Shown piece after piece: positions 14,104 to 23,139 of a stretch of 64,000 bases of DNA. The stretch comes from Quadrisphaera setariae. GTDB lineage: Bacteria; Actinomycetota; Actinomycetes; Actinomycetales; Quadrisphaeraceae. The notes beneath the pieces are model-generated. The model ran no database searches and was not told the DNA's origin. It was given only the letters and a program-made list of their open reading frames with translations. The stretch covers positions 50,690 to 114,689 of the forward strand of contig NZ_VKAC01000015.1 of NCBI RefSeq assembly GCF_008041935.1. Reading direction: 5' to 3'. Both the position numbers and the translations under genes were made by a program. Every line of letters starts with the position of its first letter. Within the stretch, counting starts at the first letter, position 1.

Positions 14104-17085
14104 GTGGGGGACCAGGACGGCCGGGGCACCGGCGTGCGCGTGGAGGTGCTGGGCCCGCTGAGGGTCCTCGTCGACGGCCAGGAGGCCGCGCTCGGCGGCC
14201 CGGTGCCCCGGGCGCTGGTCCACCGGCTGGCCCTCGCCGACGGCGCCATGGTCACCGACACCGCCCTGCAGGAGGACCTGTGGGGCGAGGACCAGCCCGC
14301 CTCTGCGGCCACCACCCTCCAGGCCCACGTCGCGCGCCTGCGCCGCGCGCTGGAGCCCGGCCGCTCGGCGCGCGACGCCACCGCGCTCGTGCGCCGCGGC
14401 CCCGGCTACGCCCTCGTCGCCACGAGCTCCGACGCCGCTGACTTCGAGCGCCTCGCCGCCCGCGGCCGCACGCTGCTCACCATCGACCCCACCGCGGCGG
14501 CCGAGGCCCTGGAGCAGGCCCTGGCGCTGTGGCGCGGCCCGGCGCTCGCGGAGGTCGCGCAGCGCGGCTGGGCTGCACCGGAGGTGCGGCGGCTGGAGCA
14601 CCTGCTGGCCGCCGCCCGCGAGGACCGCGTCGCGGCGGAGCTGGAGCGCGGTGACGACGCCGCTGCCTCCGCGGGCGCGTCCGCGCTGGTGGCCGCCGAG
14701 CCCCTGCGCGAGCGCGGCTGGGAGCTGCTGGCGCTGGCCCTGCACCGCCAGGGCCGGCGCACCGAGGCGCTGGCCGCGCTGGACCAGCTGGCCGAGCGCC
14801 TGGCCGACGAGCTCGGTGCCGACCCGGGACCGTCGGCGACCGCGCTGCGGGCGGCCGTGGAGGCCTCCGACCCCGCCCTGCAGCGCCGCGAGGCGGCGCC
14901 CGCGCCCCGCGGCGACGGCTCGGGCGGACGACGGCCCATCGCCGCGACGTCCAACCTGCCCGCCCCCGCCTCCGCCCTGGTCGGGCGCGAGCGCGAGGTC
15001 GCCGAGGTCGCCGCGCTGCTCCGGGAGCACCGCCTGGTCACCCTCACGGGCACCGGGGGCGCCGGGAAGACGCGGCTGTCGCTGGAGGTGGCGCGCCGCC
15101 GCGAGGACGCCGACGGGCCGTGGCTCGTGGAGCTGGCCTCCCTCGCGGACGCGCGCCTGGTGCCCGAGGTGGTCGCCACCGCGCTGGGGCTGGTGCCCCC
15201 GGGCGGCGCGAGCGCCTCGGCGGCCCTCGCCGCCGTGCTGCACCACCGCGAGCTGCTGCTCGTCCTGGACAACTGCGAGCACGTCGTGGACGGGGCCGCG
15301 GCCTTCGTCGAGGTCCTCCTCGCCTCCTGCCCGGGGGTGCGCGTGCTGGCCACCAGCCGCGAGCCGCTCCTGGTGGCCGGCGAGCGCACCCACGAGGTGC
15401 CCGTGCTCTCCGGTGGTCCCGACGGCGAGGCCGTCGCGCTCTTCGTGGACCGGGCCCGCGCCGCCTCCCCGGCCTGGGAGCCGACCCGCGAGGACCTCGA
15501 GCGCGTCGCCGAGGTGTGCGCGGCGCTCGACGGCCTGCCGCTGGCGGTGGAGCTGGCCGCGGCGCAGATCCGCGTGCTCACCCTGGCCGACGTGGCCGCC
15601 CTCGCCGACGACGGCTCCAGCCTGGGCACGCTGCTGCGGGGCGGTCGCCGCACCACCTCCCGGCACGGCACCATGCAGGCGGCCGTCGCCTGGTCCTACG
15701 ACCGGCTCACCCCGGCCGAGCGGGAGGTCTTCTGCGACCTGTCGGTGTTCTCCGGGGGCTTCACCCTCGACGCCGCGCGCCGCGTGCTCGACCGCCCCGA
15801 CGTCGTCCCCGTGGTGGCGGACCTCGTGGGGCGCAGCCTGGTGGTGGCCTCCCGCCCCGGTGCCCAGCGCCGGTTCCACCTGCTCGAGCCGCTGCGCCAG
15901 CACGCCGCGGAGCGGCTCGACCCGGCCCGCCGCGAGGTGCTGGCCGGGCGGCGGGTGGAGTGGGTGGCCGAGCTCGCCGCCCACGCCGACCCCTCCATGC
16001 GCGGTCGCCTCGCGGCGCTCGAGACCGACCGCCTCCACGACGAGGCCGGCAACATCCGCGCCGCGCTGTCGGACGGCGACCCCGCCGTCGTCCTGAGGAT
16101 CGCCAGCGGGTTCTTCTGGTTCTGGTACCGCGAGGGCCTGGTGGCCGAAGGACTGGGGCACCTGCTGCCCGCGCTGGCGGCGGTCGCGCCGGACCCGCAC
16201 GGCGAGCCCGACGCCGCCACCCGCGCCCGCGCGTGGAGCGGCGCGGCGCTGCTGAGCTACCTCGCCGGTGACCTGGCGGGGGTCGGCTGCGCGCTGGTGC
16301 AGGTGGGCGAGCACGCGGCGCGCTGCGACGACCCGCTGGTGCAGGCGCAGTCGCTGGCGCTGGTCGCCTACTTCGAGGCCGGTGGCGGGCAGGTGGAGGC
16401 GGCCCGCGGCCACGGCCAGGCGGCCCTGGCCATCAGCGAGGCGCTCGGCCACGCGGCGACGCGCGCGGAGTCGCTCATGGTCCTCGGCGAGGTGGAGCGC
16501 CAGGACGGCGACCTCGACGCGGCGGTCGAGCGCCTCGAGGCGGCCGTCGCCGAGGCCGACGCGTGCGGCTACTCGTGGGTGGGCCTGAGCTCGCGCTGGA
16601 CGCAGTCCAAGGTCGAGGCCTCCCGGGGACGCCTCGGGGCCGCCTGGAGCGCGCTCCTCGACAGCCTCGAGCGCGGCTGGGCGGTGGGCGAGACGACGTC
16701 GTGGTTGGTGGGGCTGTCCACCGCGAGCCACCTGCTGCACCGCGACGGACGGCCCGAGGAGGCCGCGCGGCTGGCGGGCGCCGTGGCCTGGCAGGCGGGG
16801 CGCATCGGCTACTCGCCCGCCGCCATGGACGCCGACCTGGACCGCTACGCCGTCGAGCTGGCCGCCGACGTCGCCCCCGACGCGTACGCGGCGGCCGCGG
16901 CCAGCGGCCGGGACCTCACCGCGGCGCAGGCGATGGACCTGGTGCGCCGGCTCGGCGAGGAGGTGCTCGCTGTGGAGGCGCTCGGCGGGAACGGGCCCGG
17001 CGGGAACGGGCCCGGTGGGGACGGGCCCGGTGGGGACGCGCCGGGTGAGCAGGCCGTCGTCGCGGCTCCGGCGGGGCGGTCCTGA
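14104..17085 (+). CDS. Large BTAD-STAND (AfsR-like) regulator, second paralogue
   Basis: 993 residues with the same layout as the preceding gene: winged helix (about 10-90, VEVLGPLRVLVDG), BTAD (about 100-245), STAND NTPase with P-loop GTGGAGKTRL from residue 316 and LLLVLDNCEHVV as Walker B, then helical TPR-like repeats. The tail holds four near-identical GGNGPGG units encoded by 15-bp repeats (16983-17040). The GTG start has GGGGGAG at a normal distance. Tandem paralogues imply a local duplication followed by divergence. The target genes are unknown; the adjacent two-component pair or the genes themselves are candidates. Confidence 0.86.
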   Translation: MGDQDGRGTGVRVEVLGPLRVLVDGQEAALGGPVPRALVHRLALADGAMVTDTALQEDLWGEDQPASAATTLQAHVARLRRALEPGRSARDATALVRRGPGYALVATSSDAADFERLAARGRTLLTIDPTAAAEALEQALALWRGPALAEVAQRGWAAPEVRRLEHLLAAAREDRVAAELERGDDAAASAGASALVAAEPLRERGWELLALALHRQGRRTEALAALDQLAERLADELGADPGPSATALRAAVEASDPALQRREAAPAPRGDGSGGRRPIAATSNLPAPASALVGREREVAEVAALLREHRLVTLTGTGGAGKTRLSLEVARRREDADGPWLVELASLADARLVPEVVATALGLVPPGGASASAALAAVLHHRELLLVLDNCEHVVDGAAAFVEVLLASCPGVRVLATSREPLLVAGERTHEVPVLSGGPDGEAVALFVDRARAASPAWEPTREDLERVAEVCAALDGLPLAVELAAAQIRVLTLADVAALADDGSSLGTLLRGGRRTTSRHGTMQAAVAWSYDRLTPAEREVFCDLSVFSGGFTLDAARRVLDRPDVVPVVADLVGRSLVVASRPGAQRRFHLLEPLRQHAAERLDPARREVLAGRRVEWVAELAAHADPSMRGRLAALETDRLHDEAGNIRAALSDGDPAVVLRIASGFFWFWYREGLVAEGLGHLLPALAAVAPDPHGEPDAATRARAWSGAALLSYLAGDLAGVGCALVQVGEHAARCDDPLVQAQSLALVAYFEAGGGQVEAARGHGQAALAISEALGHAATRAESLMVLGEVERQDGDLDAAVERLEAAVAEADACGYSWVGLSSRWTQSKVEASRGRLGAAWSALLDSLERGWAVGETTSWLVGLSTASHLLHRDGRPEEAARLAGAVAWQAGRIGYSPAAMDADLDRYAVELAADVAPDAYAAAAASGRDLTAAQAMDLVRRLGEEVLAVEALGGNGPGGNGPGGDGPGGDAPGEQAVVAAPAGRS

Positions 17086-17122
17086 CGGCCCCGCCGCCGG
17101 GCGCCGCCGACGAGCCGCCGCC

Positions 17123-17171
17123 CCTCCGGCCCGCCGGAGGGCCAGCCCCAGCCCCGGGGGTGGGGCTGGCC
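17123..17171 (+). terminator. Tandem hairpins after the second BTAD-STAND gene
   Basis: Two adjoining inverted repeats: CCTCCGG/CCGGAGG (17123-17129, 17134-17140) and an 11-bp stem (17140-17150 with 17161-17171) extended inward by four G-C pairs. Together they make a strong rho-independent-like barrier before the histidine kinase gene. Confidence 0.65.
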
Positions 17172-17234
17172 CCACCCACCAGACGCCGGGTCGCACCATG
17201 GTCGCGGAACCGGGCCGCGACCAGGCTCTTCCCC

Positions 17235-18605
17235 ATGACGAACACCACCACGGCGCCGCTGGCGACGACGGCCCCCGCCGCCTCGCCCGCCGCTCCCCGC
17301 CCCGCCTCGTCCGTGGTCCTCGGGTGGCTCCGCCGGACCCCCGGAGACCTCCTCTACCTGCTCACCGGCATGCCCGTCGCGCTCGTCTCGACGGTGGTGC
17401 TGTGGTCCCTGGCCAGTCTCGTGACCAGCCTGGCGGGCAGCGTGGTGCTGATCCCGCTGGCGCTCGTGGCGCTGCTGGCCGTGCTGGCGTGCGCCCGCGG
17501 CTTCGCGCACGTCGAGAGGTTCCGGCTGGCGTGGACGGGGGAGCGGATCCCCGCCCCCGCGCGGGCCGGCTCGCCGCTCACCCCGCCCGCCCCCACCCGC
17601 ACCGGTCCCTGGTGGCGCTGGTGGGACTGGCTGCGCGACGGCCAGCTCTGGCTCGACCTGCTCCACGGCTCCATCGCCATCGCCCTGGCCACCGTCACCT
17701 GGTCGATCACCGTCGCGTGGCTGGCCACGGGCCTGGCGGGCGTCAGCTGGTGGGCCTGGGGCGACCGCGCCCAGGCCGCGGCCGCTCCGGGCACCGTCTC
17801 GGTCGCCGGGATCGACTCCCTGCCCGTGGTCTGGCAGGTGCTCGTCGGTGCCGCCCTGCTCGTGACGCTCGTGCCGGTGGCCCGCGGCCTGGCCTTCGCC
17901 CACGCGGCCTTCGCTCGCGGCACCATCGGCAACTCCTCGGTGCGGGCCCTGGCCCAGCGCGTCGAGGTGCTCACGGCCAGCCGCGCCGCCGCCTCCGACG
18001 CCGAGGCCGCCGCCCTGCGGTCCCTGGAGCGCGACCTGCACGACGGCCCCCAGCAGCGGCTGGTGCGCATGGAGATGGACCTCGCCGCCACCCAGCGCCG
18101 CCTGGCCGCCGGTGACGCCGAGGCCGCTGCGACCGCGCTCGGCGAGGCGCGCCAGCAGGCGCAGGAGGCCCTGGCCGAGCTGCGGGCCCTCTCCCGCGGC
18201 ATCGCCCCGCCGGTGCTGGCCGACCGCGGCCTCGTGGCGGCGGTCGAGTCGCTCGCCTCGCGCAGCGCCGTCCCCACCACCGTACGGACCACCGCGCTGG
18301 GGCGGGTGCCCAGCGGGGTGGAGCGCGCCGCCTACTTCGTGGTGGCCGAGGCGCTGACCAACGCGGCCAAGCACAGCGGCGCCCGCGCCGCCGTGGTCGA
18401 CCTGGCCGTCAGCGCCGCCCCGGAGGGCCGCTGGCTGGTGGTCAGGGTGGAGGACGACGGCGTCGGTGGCGCCGACCCGGCCAGCACCACCGGCACCGGC
18501 CTGCGCGGTCTGGCGGCCCGCGCGCAGGCGGTGGACGGCGCGCTGTCCGTGGCCAGCCCCGCCGGCGGCCCGACCGTGGTGGAGGCCCGCCTTCCGCTGC
18601 CCTGA
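17235..18605 (+). CDS. Sensor histidine kinase (NarL/DesK-type) with membrane sensor domain
   Basis: 456 residues, start ATG 17235. Residues about 35-230 form a putative sensor domain of four membrane helices (DLLYLLTGMPVALVSTVVLW and its repeat). The dimerisation and phosphoacceptor helix holds His269 in LERDLHDGPQQRL. The HATPase domain (about 355-455) has AEALTNAAKHSGA (N box) and VEDDGVGGADP (G1). The output partner is the LuxR-type regulator at 18754. The two genes, usually contiguous, are separated here by a 105-base palindromic repeat. The signal is unknown; kinases with this sensor domain are frequent in actinomycetes and often govern transporters or envelope functions. Confidence 0.9.
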   Translation: MTNTTTAPLATTAPAASPAAPRPASSVVLGWLRRTPGDLLYLLTGMPVALVSTVVLWSLASLVTSLAGSVVLIPLALVALLAVLACARGFAHVERFRLAWTGERIPAPARAGSPLTPPAPTRTGPWWRWWDWLRDGQLWLDLLHGSIAIALATVTWSITVAWLATGLAGVSWWAWGDRAQAAAAPGTVSVAGIDSLPVVWQVLVGAALLVTLVPVARGLAFAHAAFARGTIGNSSVRALAQRVEVLTASRAAASDAEAAALRSLERDLHDGPQQRLVRMEMDLAATQRRLAAGDAEAAATALGEARQQAQEALAELRALSRGIAPPVLADRGLVAAVESLASRSAVPTTVRTTALGRVPSGVERAAYFVVAEALTNAAKHSGARAAVVDLAVSAAPEGRWLVVRVEDDGVGGADPASTTGTGLRGLAARAQAVDGALSVASPAGGPTVVEARLPLP

Positions 18606-18615
18606 CCCATCCCCT

Positions 18616-18720
18616 CCCTGATCATGGGAGACACCGACAGGAACGGCCGTGATCATGGGCGTCGCCACCAACGGCGTCCGTGATCACGGTCGTTCCTGTG
18701 AGCAGCGCCCATGATCACGG
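18616..18720. repeat. Long interrupted palindrome with four TGATCA cores
   Basis: Outer arms TGATCATGGG (18619-18628) and CCCATGATCA (18708-18717) pair perfectly. Inner 19-base arms (18637-18655 with 18681-18699) pair with one mismatch. Between them are 8-base unpaired stretches on each side, and a partly paired apex has CCACCA in the loop. The element fills almost the whole gap between the kinase and regulator genes. Confidence 0.85.
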
Positions 18721-18740
18721 GGGTGCGTCCGGGGGTCTGG

Positions 18741-18746
18741 GAGCAT
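18741..18746 (+). promoter_or_regulatory. -10-like box before the response regulator
   Basis: GAGCAT ends seven bases before the GTG at 18754, with no ribosome site. It would give a leaderless transcript, separate from the kinase. Confidence 0.35.
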
Positions 18747-18753
18747 CGGCGGC

Positions 18754-19407
18754 GTGAGGGTGGTCGTCGCGGAGGACTCGGTGCTGCTGCGCGAGGGGCT
18801 GGTGCGCCTGCTCGCGGAGGCCGGTCACGAGGTGGTGGCCGCCGTGGGCGACGCCCCGTCCCTGCTCGAGGCCGTCGAGGCCCAGGCGCCCGACGTCGCG
18901 GTCGTCGACGTCCGGATGCCGCCCGGGCACACCGACGACGGTCTGCGCGCCGCCGTCGAGGCCCGGCGCCGCCGGCCCGGGCTGGCCGTGGTGGTGCTGT
19001 CCCAGTACGTGGAGGCCTCCTACGCCGCCGACCTCCTCGGTGACGGGCGCGGCGGGGTGGCCTACCTGCTCAAGGACAGGGTGGCCGACCTGGACGCGCT
19101 CACCGGTGCGCTGGACGCGGTCGCCGCTGGTGGCACGTCCCTCGACCCAGAAGTGGTGGCGCAGCTGCTGGCCCGGCGCCGCCGCGACGACCCCCTCGCC
19201 GCGCTCACGCCGCGCGAGCGGGAGGTGCTGGCGCTGGTGGCCGAGGGGCGGTCCAACGCCGCCATCCGCGACGCGCTCGTCGTGTCCGAGGGGGCCGTGG
19301 AGAAGCACGTGGCGAGCATCTTCACCAAGCTCGGGCTGCCGCCCTCGACCGCTGACCACCGCCGGGTGCTGGCGGCCGTGACCTACCTGCGGGCCACGGG
19401 CACCTGA
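18754..19407 (+). CDS. LuxR/NarL-family response regulator
   Basis: 217 residues. The receiver domain (1-120) has the acidic pocket ED at 7-8, phosphoacceptor Asp52 in VVDVRMPP and the conserved Lys in YLLKDR. A LuxR helix-turn-helix (about 148-210) reads LTPREREVLALVAEGRSNAA and GAVEKHVASIFTKL. It is the expected partner of the kinase at 17235. It lies behind a palindromic repeat and has its own -10-like box, so it may be expressed independently of the kinase. Confidence 0.92.
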   Translation: MRVVVAEDSVLLREGLVRLLAEAGHEVVAAVGDAPSLLEAVEAQAPDVAVVDVRMPPGHTDDGLRAAVEARRRRPGLAVVVLSQYVEASYAADLLGDGRGGVAYLLKDRVADLDALTGALDAVAAGGTSLDPEVVAQLLARRRRDDPLAALTPREREVLALVAEGRSNAAIRDALVVSEGAVEKHVASIFTKLGLPPSTADHRRVLAAVTYLRATGT

Positions 19408-19429
19408 CACCCGGCGGGATGCGGCACCG

Positions 19430-20287
<858 letters not shown>

Positions 20288-20337
20288 GGGTCCTCCTGGG
20301 TGGTGCGGACGTGACAGGTGCCACCCATCATGCAGCA

Positions 20338-20352
20338 CTAACCATAAGTTAG
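20338..20352. promoter_or_regulatory. Putative HxlR operator
   Basis: CTAAC-CATAA-GTTAG, a perfect 5-bp inverted repeat with a 5-base centre. It is the only A/T-rich patch in the gap between the divergent qorB-like and hxlR genes, 23 bases upstream of the hxlR -10. It is well placed to control both directions. Confidence 0.55.
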
Positions 20353-20374
20353 CGCAAGCGGATCCACTGCGCGG

Positions 20375-20380
20375 TAGCAT
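20375..20380 (+). promoter_or_regulatory. -10 box of leaderless promoter, hxlR
   Basis: TAGCAT ends six bases before the GTG at 20387, with no ribosome site. Confidence 0.5.
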
Positions 20381-20386
20381 CGACGG

Positions 20387-20806
20387 GTGAGCAGCACCCC
20401 CGGCGACCAGTGCGGCGAGCAGCGAGACGACCAGCAGCTCGTCGTCGACGTGTTCGCCCGCGCCTGCCCGTCGCGCTCGCTGCTCGCCGACGTCACCGGT
20501 CGGTGGGGCACCCTCGCCGTGCTGGCCCTGGCCGACGGCACCGCGCGCTTCGGCGCGCTGCGGCGTCGCGTGGACGGCGTCAGCGAGAAGATGCTGTCCC
20601 AGACCCTGCAGGCCCTGGAGCGCGACGGGCTCGTGGTCCGCGAGGTCGTCACGAGCATCCCCCCGCACGTCGAGTACACGCTGACGCCCCTGGGGCAGCG
20701 CGTCGCCGGGCGGCTGCGCGCCCTCGTCGAGGTGCTCGAGGAGTCCGTGCCCGAGGTGCTGGCCGCGCGCGAGGCCCACGAGGTCCGTGGGAGGGTCGGG
20801 GCGTGA
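20387..20806 (+). CDS. HxlR-family transcriptional regulator
   Basis: 139 residues. A winged helix with the family layout: CPSRSLLADVTGRWGTLAVL, FGALRRRVDGVSEKMLSQTL (recognition helix) and VREVVTSIPPHVEYTLTPLG (wing). Cys27 occupies the place of the conserved N-terminal Cys that senses thiol oxidants or quinones in QorR, YodB and HypR. It is divergent from the qorB-like gene, so it probably represses both genes from the palindrome at 20338 until Cys27 is modified. The stop overlaps the next gene (GTGA). Confidence 0.88.
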   Translation: MSSTPGDQCGEQRDDQQLVVDVFARACPSRSLLADVTGRWGTLAVLALADGTARFGALRRRVDGVSEKMLSQTLQALERDGLVVREVVTSIPPHVEYTLTPLGQRVAGRLRALVEVLEESVPEVLAAREAHEVRGRVGA

Positions 20807-21465
20807 GGCTGATCCTCGTCCGCCACGGCCAGACCCCGTCCAACCTGCTGCACAAGCTCGACACCAAGGTGCCCGGGCCGGGGCTCACCCCGCTCGGCGA
20901 GGAGCAGGCCCGCGCGCTCGTGGACACCCTGCGCCCCGAGCGCGTCGACGCGCTGTGGGCCTCCAGCGCCGCCCGCGCCCAGCTCACCGCCACGCCGCTC
21001 GCCCACGACCGCGGCCTCGCCGTGCAGGTCCACGACGGCCTGCGCGAGCTCGACGCCGGAGACCTCGAGGGCCGCACGGACGAGCCCTCGGTGCGGGAGT
21101 ACCTGCGCGTGGCGTTCGCCTGGGCCGACGGCGACCCGGCCGCTCACGTGCCCGGCGGGCCCACCGGCCACGAGGTGCTGGCGCGCCTGGACGCCGGGAT
21201 CGGCGCGGCGGCGGCGTCCGTGGGGGCGGACGGAGCTGCCGTCGTGGTCAGCCACGGCGGGGCCATCCGCGCGTGGGTGGCCGCGCGCGCCGGCGTGGGT
21301 GCTGCCTTCGCCGCCCAGAACCCGCTGCTCAACACCGGCGTCGTCGTGGTCGAGGGAGACCCCCGGCGGGGCTGGCGCACCGTGGGCTACGCGGGCGAGC
21401 CCTTCGGCGCCCCCACCGCTCCCGTGGAGGAGTCCGGCCCGTCGGCCGAGCCCGTCATGTGGTGA
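20803..21465 (+). CDS. Histidine phosphatase family protein
   Basis: 220 residues. The phosphohistidine signature LVRHGQTPSN is at the N-terminus; the second catalytic His is in VVSHGGAIRAW, with Glu in LRELDAGDLEG. The family covers cofactor-dependent phosphoglycerate mutases and broad phosphatases; the lack of mutase-specific segments favours phosphatase activity on an unknown substrate. It is translationally coupled to the HxlR gene by a GTGA overlap, but no functional link is evident. The C-terminal 20 residues are low-complexity. Confidence 0.88.
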   Translation: MRLILVRHGQTPSNLLHKLDTKVPGPGLTPLGEEQARALVDTLRPERVDALWASSAARAQLTATPLAHDRGLAVQVHDGLRELDAGDLEGRTDEPSVREYLRVAFAWADGDPAAHVPGGPTGHEVLARLDAGIGAAAASVGADGAAVVVSHGGAIRAWVAARAGVGAAFAAQNPLLNTGVVVVEGDPRRGWRTVGYAGEPFGAPTAPVEESGPSAEPVMW

Positions 21466-21503
21466 CCCGCTGACCCGCCCGGGACGACGGGCAGGGGGAG
21501 GCC

Positions 21504-22457
21504 TCAGGCGGCCTCGGTGCGCCCCGCGCGCCAGTAGCCCATGGCCGCCAGCGACGCCTTCGGCAGCCCGGCCGCCTTGACCAGCCGCCGGACGTCGCGC
21601 ACCACGCCGGCCTCGCCGGCCACCCAGGCGTAGAGGTCGCCGCTGCTCACCGCCTCGGGGACGTCCCACAGCAGGTCCAGGTCGACGTCGTCGTCGGAGG
21701 CGTCCTGGCCGTCCAGGGCGACGGGGCGCTGCCCCGCCAGGAGCGAGGAGACCGCCGGCACCAGGAGGGAGCCGTGCGGCGCCTCGCCGAGCGGGCCGCG
21801 CCGCGGGAGCCACCGCACCTGCGCCCCGCCGGAGGCGACGGGCTGCAGCGCGTCCTCGGGGCAGGGCACCTCCAGCAGCGCCACCGTCCGCAGCGCCGCC
21901 TCGGGCTCCAGGGCCTCCAGGACCGCGCACACGGCCGGCACCGCCGTCTCGTCACCGACCAGCAGGAGCCGCCCGCCCGGCGGGGGCGCCCACTCGCGGC
22001 CCCAGGCGCGCCCCTCTCCGGGGCGGTCGGGGCCGACCACCACCAGCTGGTCCCCGACGCGGGCGGAGGCCGCCCAGCGCGAGGCCGGTCCGCTGCACCC
22101 CGCTGCGTGCGCGGCCGAGGACGTGCCGCCGGTGCCGTGGAGCACGAAGTCGACGTCGACCTCGCCGCGCGACGGGCGCGCGGCGCGCACCGTGTACGTG
22201 CGCAGCAGCGGACGCGACGCCTCGGGCGCCGCCAGCCACTGCGGGTACCACTCGTCGCCCCAGCCGCGGCAGGTCCGGACCAGCTGCGACGCCGTGCTCC
22301 CCGGGGCGGGCAGCACCACCTTGATGCGCTGGTCGGCGCCGCAGGCGCCGAAGCCGACCAGGTCGTCTCCCGCGAAGGTGATGCGCACGAAGCTGGGGCA
22401 GAGCCGCTGCACGCGGCTGACCTCCACCGCGAAGGTCCGGTAGGCGGGGGCTTCCAT
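21504..22457 (-). CDS. Siderophore-interacting protein, FAD-dependent ferric reductase
   Basis: 317 residues. ViuB/SIP layout: FAD-binding beta barrel (about 1-125) with RTYTVR, which binds flavin phosphate, then an NAD(P)H-binding domain (about 160-300) with LLLVGDETAVPAVCAVLEAL and GEAGVVRDVRRLV. These cytosolic enzymes reduce ferric siderophores to release iron. An IdeR/DtxR-type iron box ends directly at the start codon and contains the -10, so repression by iron is strongly suggested. No siderophore synthesis or uptake genes are adjacent. Confidence 0.92.
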   Translation of the reverse strand: MEAPAYRTFAVEVSRVQRLCPSFVRITFAGDDLVGFGACGADQRIKVVLPAPGSTASQLVRTCRGWGDEWYPQWLAAPEASRPLLRTYTVRAARPSRGEVDVDFVLHGTGGTSSAAHAAGCSGPASRWAASARVGDQLVVVGPDRPGEGRAWGREWAPPPGGRLLLVGDETAVPAVCAVLEALEPEAALRTVALLEVPCPEDALQPVASGGAQVRWLPRRGPLGEAPHGSLLVPAVSSLLAGQRPVALDGQDASDDDVDLDLLWDVPEAVSSGDLYAWVAGEAGVVRDVRRLVKAAGLPKASLAAMGYWRAGRTEAA

Positions 22458-22476
22458 GAAGGGCAGGCTAACCTCA
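22458..22476 (-). promoter_or_regulatory. IdeR/DtxR iron box overlapping a leaderless -10
   Basis: On the minus strand the 19-mer starting TGAGGTTAGCCT matches the consensus I recall (TTAGGTTAGSCTAACCTAA) at 14 of 19 positions. The internal TAGCCT is a -10 seven bases before the ATG, so the repressor would cover the core promoter and the transcript start. Confidence 0.75.
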
Positions 22477-22521
22477 CCGCCCGGTCGGGGGCCAGACCCC
22501 GCCCTCCACCAGGTCTGCTGA

Positions 22522-22527
22522 CATGAT
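22522..22527 (+). promoter_or_regulatory. -10 box of leaderless promoter, marR
   Basis: CATGAT ends seven bases before the ATG at 22535. The ATG at 22523 lies inside this box, which argues against it as the start. Confidence 0.4.
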
Positions 22528-22534
22528 CGGAGGC

Positions 22535-23011
22535 ATGGTGAGCCCTGGAGCTGCTGAGCACCTCGAGCGCGAGCTCGCCGTGCTGCTGCGCCGAGCCCGC
22601 GGGATCTCGGGACAGCTGGCGCGCGACCTCCACCCCGAGCTGGAACCCGGTGCCTACGGACTGCTGCTGAGGGTGCTCAGCTCGGACGGTGCGCGCGCCA
22701 CCGACCTGGCCAGCTACCTCGGCATCGGCAAGCCCACCGTCTCGCGGCAGCTGGCCACCCTGGAGCGCCTCGGCCTCATCGAGCGCTCGCGTGACGCCGA
22801 GGACGCGCGCGCCCAGGTGGTCCGGCTCACGCCGTCCGGGCGCGAGCAGGTGGAGCGCGTCCAGGAGGTGCGCCGCGCCCACTTCCTCGAGCGGCTGTCG
22901 TCGTGGACGGACGACGACGTCGAGCTGCTCGCGGGACTGCTGGGCCGCTTCAACGCCCTGCCCTCGCCGGCCGGCTCCGACGACGCCCCGGAAGACGCGG
23001 CCGACCGCTGA
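22535..23011 (+). CDS. MarR-family transcriptional regulator
   Basis: 158 residues. The MarR winged helix is clear: ATDLASYLGIGKPTVSRQLA (recognition helix), LERLGLIERSRDAEDARAQV (wing) and LTPSGREQVERVQEVR. Helices at both ends form the dimer interface. It is divergent from the siderophore-interacting gene across 77 bases, so it could also act on that promoter, although the iron box points to IdeR. The effector is unknown. The upstream ATG at 22523 would add four residues. Confidence 0.88.
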   Translation: MVSPGAAEHLERELAVLLRRARGISGQLARDLHPELEPGAYGLLLRVLSSDGARATDLASYLGIGKPTVSRQLATLERLGLIERSRDAEDARAQVVRLTPSGREQVERVQEVRRAHFLERLSSWTDDDVELLAGLLGRFNALPSPAGSDDAPEDAADR

Positions 23012-23024
23012 CGGACGTCCGCGA

Positions 23025-23052
23025 GCAGCCGCCGCAGACCTCGGGCGGCTGC
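23025..23052 (+). terminator. Hairpin after the marR gene
   Basis: GCAGCCGCC (23025-23033) and GGCGGCTGC (23044-23052), 9-bp stem and 10-base loop, 14 bases after the marR stop. Confidence 0.55.
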
Positions 23053-23139
23053 CTGCGGGCCACCTGAGCAGCTCCTCCGAACGGGCTGGAGGCGCGCGTC
23101 GCGCCTCAAGACCGCTCCGCCGGGCGCCGATGCTCCAGC

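Noticed and set aside
18616..18720. The kinase-regulator gap as an ordinary rho-independent terminator
   Set aside because: The stem is far too long, bulged symmetrically and without a T tail, and its repeated TGATCA cores are unlike the other hairpins in the window.
23012..23139. Possible c-di-AMP (ydaO) riboswitch before the NlpC/P60 gene, expected because disA is present and such riboswitches often precede wall hydrolases
   Set aside because: The conserved blocks of that aptamer are not recognisable. The only clear structure is a simple hairpin that fits a marR terminator.
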